Shown piece after piece: positions 61,343 to 64,000 of a stretch of DNA of 64,000 nucleotides. Below the pieces are notes generated by a model that was given only the letters and a program-made list of their open reading frames with translations, did no database searches and was not told the DNA's origin. This stretch comes from Metabacillus arenae (lineage in GTDB: Bacteria > Bacillota > Bacilli > Bacillales > Bacillaceae). The DNA lies in the NCBI RefSeq assembly GCF_014773385.1, contig NZ_JACXAI010000035.1:1-64000 (forward strand), written 5' to 3'. Each line of letters opens with the position of its first letter. Position 1 is the first letter of the stretch. A program made the position numbers and the translations under genes.

Positions 61343-61714
61343 GTGGTTAGGTCGTATAGTCTATGTATAAGTTTCACTTATTTTGGGTAGAGCTCTCTTA
61401 GAGAATCTATCCTCTTGGGCATGTGACGCTACCCCTAATATTGTTCTATTATTTTAAGGTAAGAGGAGAAATTTCCCTCTGTTTTATCAATTGTACGTAA
61501 AAAGTTTGAATTATACGCTAATAATTAATAATTTTAAGGTGCTTCTTTTCCCTACCTTCGGCTTCTCCCCCTCCTTCTTTGACCAAAAAGAACTTAGTTT
61601 ATTTGAAACTGTCTTAATAAAAATGCTTCTTACTTTGAATATTATATGAATTTGCATATGTTGGAAAAGCCATGCACTTTCTCAAAAAGAACTTGGCTTT
61701 TTCGTATGTTTCCA
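61343..61714. other. Intergenic DNA without recognisable genes
   Basis: The stretch is T-rich and has no supported frame. AAAAGCC near 61666 and GGCTTTTT near 61694 could pair as a hairpin just before the IS6 remnant. Confidence 0.25.
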
Positions 61715-62029
61715 GACTTCGTGTCGTAACGGTGGATAAAATCTAACGTCCCCTGTAGCTATTCAGGAGCTAAAAGAAGAGAAGCGTATGCTTAAAGGCT
61801 TACAGATGAGACAAATTCGATATTTGAACAATATCGTCAAGCAAGATTACCGTTTTATCAAAAAGCGAGTACATTCTCCGTTAGGCTCAAATCCTTTAAG
61901 ACTGTCAATAAGATTTTTACAGGAATTGAAGCCATGCATATGATTAAAAAAGGACAACTTCACCAACAGGATAAGTCTCCTCCAAATCAACTAGGGTTTA
62001 TATATAAACTATTCGGAATAGCTTCATGA
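61715..62029 (+). pseudogene. IS6-family transposase, C-terminal remnant
   Basis: Three frames read in series: RVVTVDK, then after a shift LTSPVAIQELKEEKRML, RQIRYLNNIVKQDYRFIKKR, then after another shift LKSFKTVNKIFTGIEAMHMI and KKGQ. AIQELK, YLNNIVxQDxRFIKKR and GIEAMHMIKKGQ are the conserved end of IS6 (IS26/IS240-like) transposases, including the last catalytic glutamate region. The N-terminal half and clear terminal repeats are missing. Confidence 0.75.
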
Positions 62030-62560
62030 TACAGAAAAAAGTAATTCAACCAGCTTCCAATTCCGGAAAATTTATTTCTACACCAGAACCTGTTTTATCT
62101 CATGACGTGCTGTGAGTATAAAGATTAGGGGTTGCTTTTCATTTCTGTTAAAAAATCCCCCATCCATTGAAGTTAGGTGACCATAGTTCTACTACATATT
62201 TTTGAAGAAAGGACTAGGGAATGATAGCAATAAGAAACTATAGGCCCAGTTGTTAAAAGTCAGTTAGGTTAAAAGAATCGAAATAGGGAAAGTGCACAAT
62301 TTCTCCAAATTTACACATTAAATTTTTAACTATCTTCCAAAATCCAATTTAGAAAGGAGGATTTTTCAATTAGTAATCTGAAAAAGCTATTAAATTCTCA
62401 TAATTTTCTAATCTACTCCTTATACTAATTTAATTTAGCCTTTCTAAGATGGGATTGTAAAGAAAGTTTTTAGCGCATACGAATGGCACCACATTAGGAA
62501 AAGAGACGATAGAATCTGTACCTACAGCCAAAAATGTAATGGGAAGGAAGGAGAAAATCA
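62030..62560. other. Intergenic DNA upstream of the carbonic anhydrase gene
   Basis: About 530 bp with stops in all frames and no recognisable protein text. AGAAAGGAGG at 62352-62361 is a ribosome-binding-site-like string not followed by a usable frame. Confidence 0.25.
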
Positions 62561-63157
62561 TTGTCTATTATTTCTAGCATTATCAAGTATAACAAGACTT
62601 TTGTTGATCAACACGGTTATGAAGAATTTAAAACAACAAAGTATCCAGATAAAAAAATGGTTATTCTAACCTGCATGGATACCCGTTTGTTGGAGTTGCT
62701 TCCAAAAGCGCTCGGTTTAAAAAACGGAGACGCGAAAATCATCAAAAACGCCGGTGCTGTAATATCCCATCCTTTTGGCAGTATTATGCGCAGTATTCTT
62801 GTAGCTATATATGGATTAAAAGCTAAAGAAGTGTGTGTGATTGGACATCATGGATGTGGAATGGTAGGCCTTGAACCTGCTTCCATTCTTGACGCCGCAA
62901 AGCAAAATGGGATTAGCGAAGGTCGAATTGAAACTCTAGTTAATGCCGGTATTGATGTATCCAAATGGTTGACGGGTTTTCAATGCGTAGAGAAGAGTGT
63001 CCAAAATAGTGTTCATTTAATCAAAAATCACCCTTTAATGCCAGACAATATTGCCGTTCATGGCATGGTCATCTGTCCTGAAACTGGTAAATTAGATCTC
63101 ATCGTAAATGGATATAACCATGCTAATTCTAAGAAAATAGACCCGGTCAGTATGTAA
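62561..63157 (+). CDS. Beta-class carbonic anhydrase
   Basis: Zinc enzyme of 198 residues interconverting CO2 and bicarbonate. The first ligand motif is LTCMDTRL (cysteine plus the Asp-Arg dyad) and the second pair is in CVIGHHGCGMVG. The C-terminal ICPETGKLDLIVNGY is typical of the short Bacillus-type (YtiB/YvdA) enzymes. TTG 62561 lies nine bases after AAGGAG. SulP transporter genes follow; the association of SulP with carbonic anhydrase suggests bicarbonate handling. Confidence 0.9.
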   Translation: MSIISSIIKYNKTFVDQHGYEEFKTTKYPDKKMVILTCMDTRLLELLPKALGLKNGDAKIIKNAGAVISHPFGSIMRSILVAIYGLKAKEVCVIGHHGCGMVGLEPASILDAAKQNGISEGRIETLVNAGIDVSKWLTGFQCVEKSVQNSVHLIKNHPLMPDNIAVHGMVICPETGKLDLIVNGYNHANSKKIDPVSM

Positions 63158-63185
63158 AAAGGGAGGATAAATGATTTCCTCAAGT

Positions 63186-63765
63186 AGCAGATTTTACGGG
63201 TACAACCCGGACCAATTTTAGAATGATTTGATTGGTGGTTTGATAGTTTAATAGTCGGGATTTTAGAAATTCCGTTAGCAATTTTGCCATTGCTTCACAG
63301 GAAGCCGGAATATGGACTATACATCAACCTATTGCAGGAATAATAGGGGATCCAGGTATCAAATTACAGGACTTATTTGGGTATTTGTGCCGGTGTTAGT
63401 GGGATTGGTCATGCGGTAGGACAATGAAAAATTGTTGATCGCTGGCTTCATGGCGGGATTATGGAATTTCTTAAGGGTGTGTTCAAATTAGGAAAGTTTA
63501 TCAAGTTTATCCTGCGTCCTGTTACACCCGGCTTTACATCCAGAATTGCCGTGATTATCTTTTCTGGTCGGATTGCCCTTCGTGACTTAAAAAAAGAAGA
63601 GGCATTTTTTTAAAAAATGTGAAGGAAGTTTAGGTGAATCTAAACATCTACAGTGTTGTTGCCGCTGTGATAAGTTTAGCTATTGTCATTTTGACACCAA
63701 TATTTGTGTAAAATCCACCTGAGCATTACTTGTATCAACTCAAGTCAGTTTTATATAGCACCATA
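63186..63765 (+). pseudogene. Decayed SulP-family anion transporter
   Basis: Fragments in several frames follow SulP order: YGYNPDQF, NDLIGGLIV, then KPEYGLY, then FVPVLVGLVM, LLIAGFMAG, GVFKLGKFIKFI with RPVTPGFTS and IAVIIFSG, and finally NIYSVVAAVISLAIVILTPI. At least five stops or shifts and an internal loss separate them. It lies between the carbonic anhydrase gene and an apparently intact SulP gene, so an older copy has been replaced in function by the next one. Confidence 0.7.
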
Positions 63766-63806
63766 ATCACCTTTTAAATATTTCAAATGGGAGGATAGCG
63801 GCGTTT

Positions 63807-64000
63807 ATGAACTTAGAAGCGTTCAGAGGGTATTCCTCACACAACTTAAAAAATGATATGTTATCGGGAATCGTTGTGGGTATTATAGCTATTCCTTTGG
63901 GATTAGGGTTTGCGATTGCTTCGGGAACAGCTCCTGTCGCGGGACTTTATACAACGATTGTGGCCGGTTTACTGATTTCCATTTTAGGGGGATCCAGATT
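63807..64000 (+). CDS. SulP family inorganic anion transporter (partial, cut by window end)
   Basis: The first 64 codons are present. LKNDMLSGIVVGIIAIPLGL, FAIASGTAPVAGLYTTIVAG and ISILGGS match the N-terminus of SulP transporters, which carry sulfate, bicarbonate or other anions. GGGAGG lies upstream of ATG 63807 with rather long spacing (about 12 bases). Frame open to the window edge. With a carbonic anhydrase in the same direction, bicarbonate is a reasonable substrate guess. Confidence 0.85.
   Translation, partial: MNLEAFRGYSSHNLKNDMLSGIVVGIIAIPLGLGFAIASGTAPVAGLYTTIVAGLLISILGGSR

Noticed and set aside
1-64000. tRNA, rRNA, CRISPR arrays, prophage
   Set aside because: No clover-leaf candidates, regular spaced repeats or phage structural genes were noticed on reading through both strands. 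Very degenerate forms could have been missed.

Overview
The window is low-G+C DNA from a Firmicute, most likely a Bacillaceae-type spore former. The grounds are strong AGGAGG-type ribosome binding sites, frequent TTG and GTG starts, rho-independent terminators, CcpA-like cre sites, a CapA/CapB/phosphatase exopolysaccharide trio and a MocR-type GABA regulator. No rRNA, tRNA, CRISPR array or intact insertion sequence was seen. The region looks like an accessory 'metabolic island': self-contained catabolic modules separated by junk made of truncated genes.

Layout. 0.1-0.4 kb: remnant of a CBO0543-like membrane protein. 0.9-4.8 kb: sodium symporter, Gfo/Idh/MocA (inositol-type) dehydrogenase and LacI-type regulator, with twin operator-like sites upstream. 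5.0-5.8 kb: three fused gene fragments (cardiolipin synthase, a proton-antiporter-type subunit, a GNAT acetyltransferase). 6.0-11.7 kb: GABA module (GabR-like regulator, aminotransferase, APC permease, succinate-semialdehyde dehydrogenase), bracketed by a roughly 148-bp direct repeat. 12.5-15.1 kb: truncated DUF2500 gene, alpha/beta hydrolase plus TetR pair, and CHRD and possible IS200/IS605 debris. 15.5-31.9 kb: a candidate c-di-GMP riboswitch with a 44-residue membrane protein, then a Wzx/Wzy-type exopolysaccharide locus (co-polymerase, BY-kinase, phosphatase, Ugd, GalU, priming transferase, flippase, nitroreductase-like protein, pyruvyl transferase, three glycosyltransferases, ManC, polymerase). 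32-35.5 kb: small proteins, a four-fold zinc-motif protein, two DinB-type proteins and a hydrolase. 35.9-41.3 kb: GntR-controlled aldonate/uronate module. 41.8-44.0 kb: ManNAc-6-P epimerase module with an internally deleted PTS permease. 44.1-56.5 kb: BCCT transporters and a CoA-linked pathway. 56.9-58.5 kb: fragments of TetR, DeoR, HAD and ribulokinase genes. 58.8-64 kb: hydrolase, VOC protein, BASS fragment, IS6 remnant, carbonic anhydrase and SulP genes.

The most interesting system is at 44.1-56.5 kb. The ADP-forming acyl-CoA ligase at 47032 carries, at one constant offset, the residues I recall as catalytic or substrate-binding in DddX, the ATP-dependent DMSP lyase. Around it lie what is needed to use the acryloyl-CoA product: enoyl-CoA hydratase, 3-hydroxyacyl-CoA hydrolase, iron alcohol dehydrogenase (DddB type), malonate-semialdehyde dehydrogenase (DddC type), two BCCT transporters (DddT type) and a TetR regulator with three operator copies over a near-consensus promoter. 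I read this as a complete DMSP-to-acetyl-CoA pathway in a Bacillaceae-like host. It is inference from sequence and context, not shown biochemically.

Several starts were moved from the longest open frame to the codon that has a correctly spaced ribosome binding site. These choices are stated per gene.
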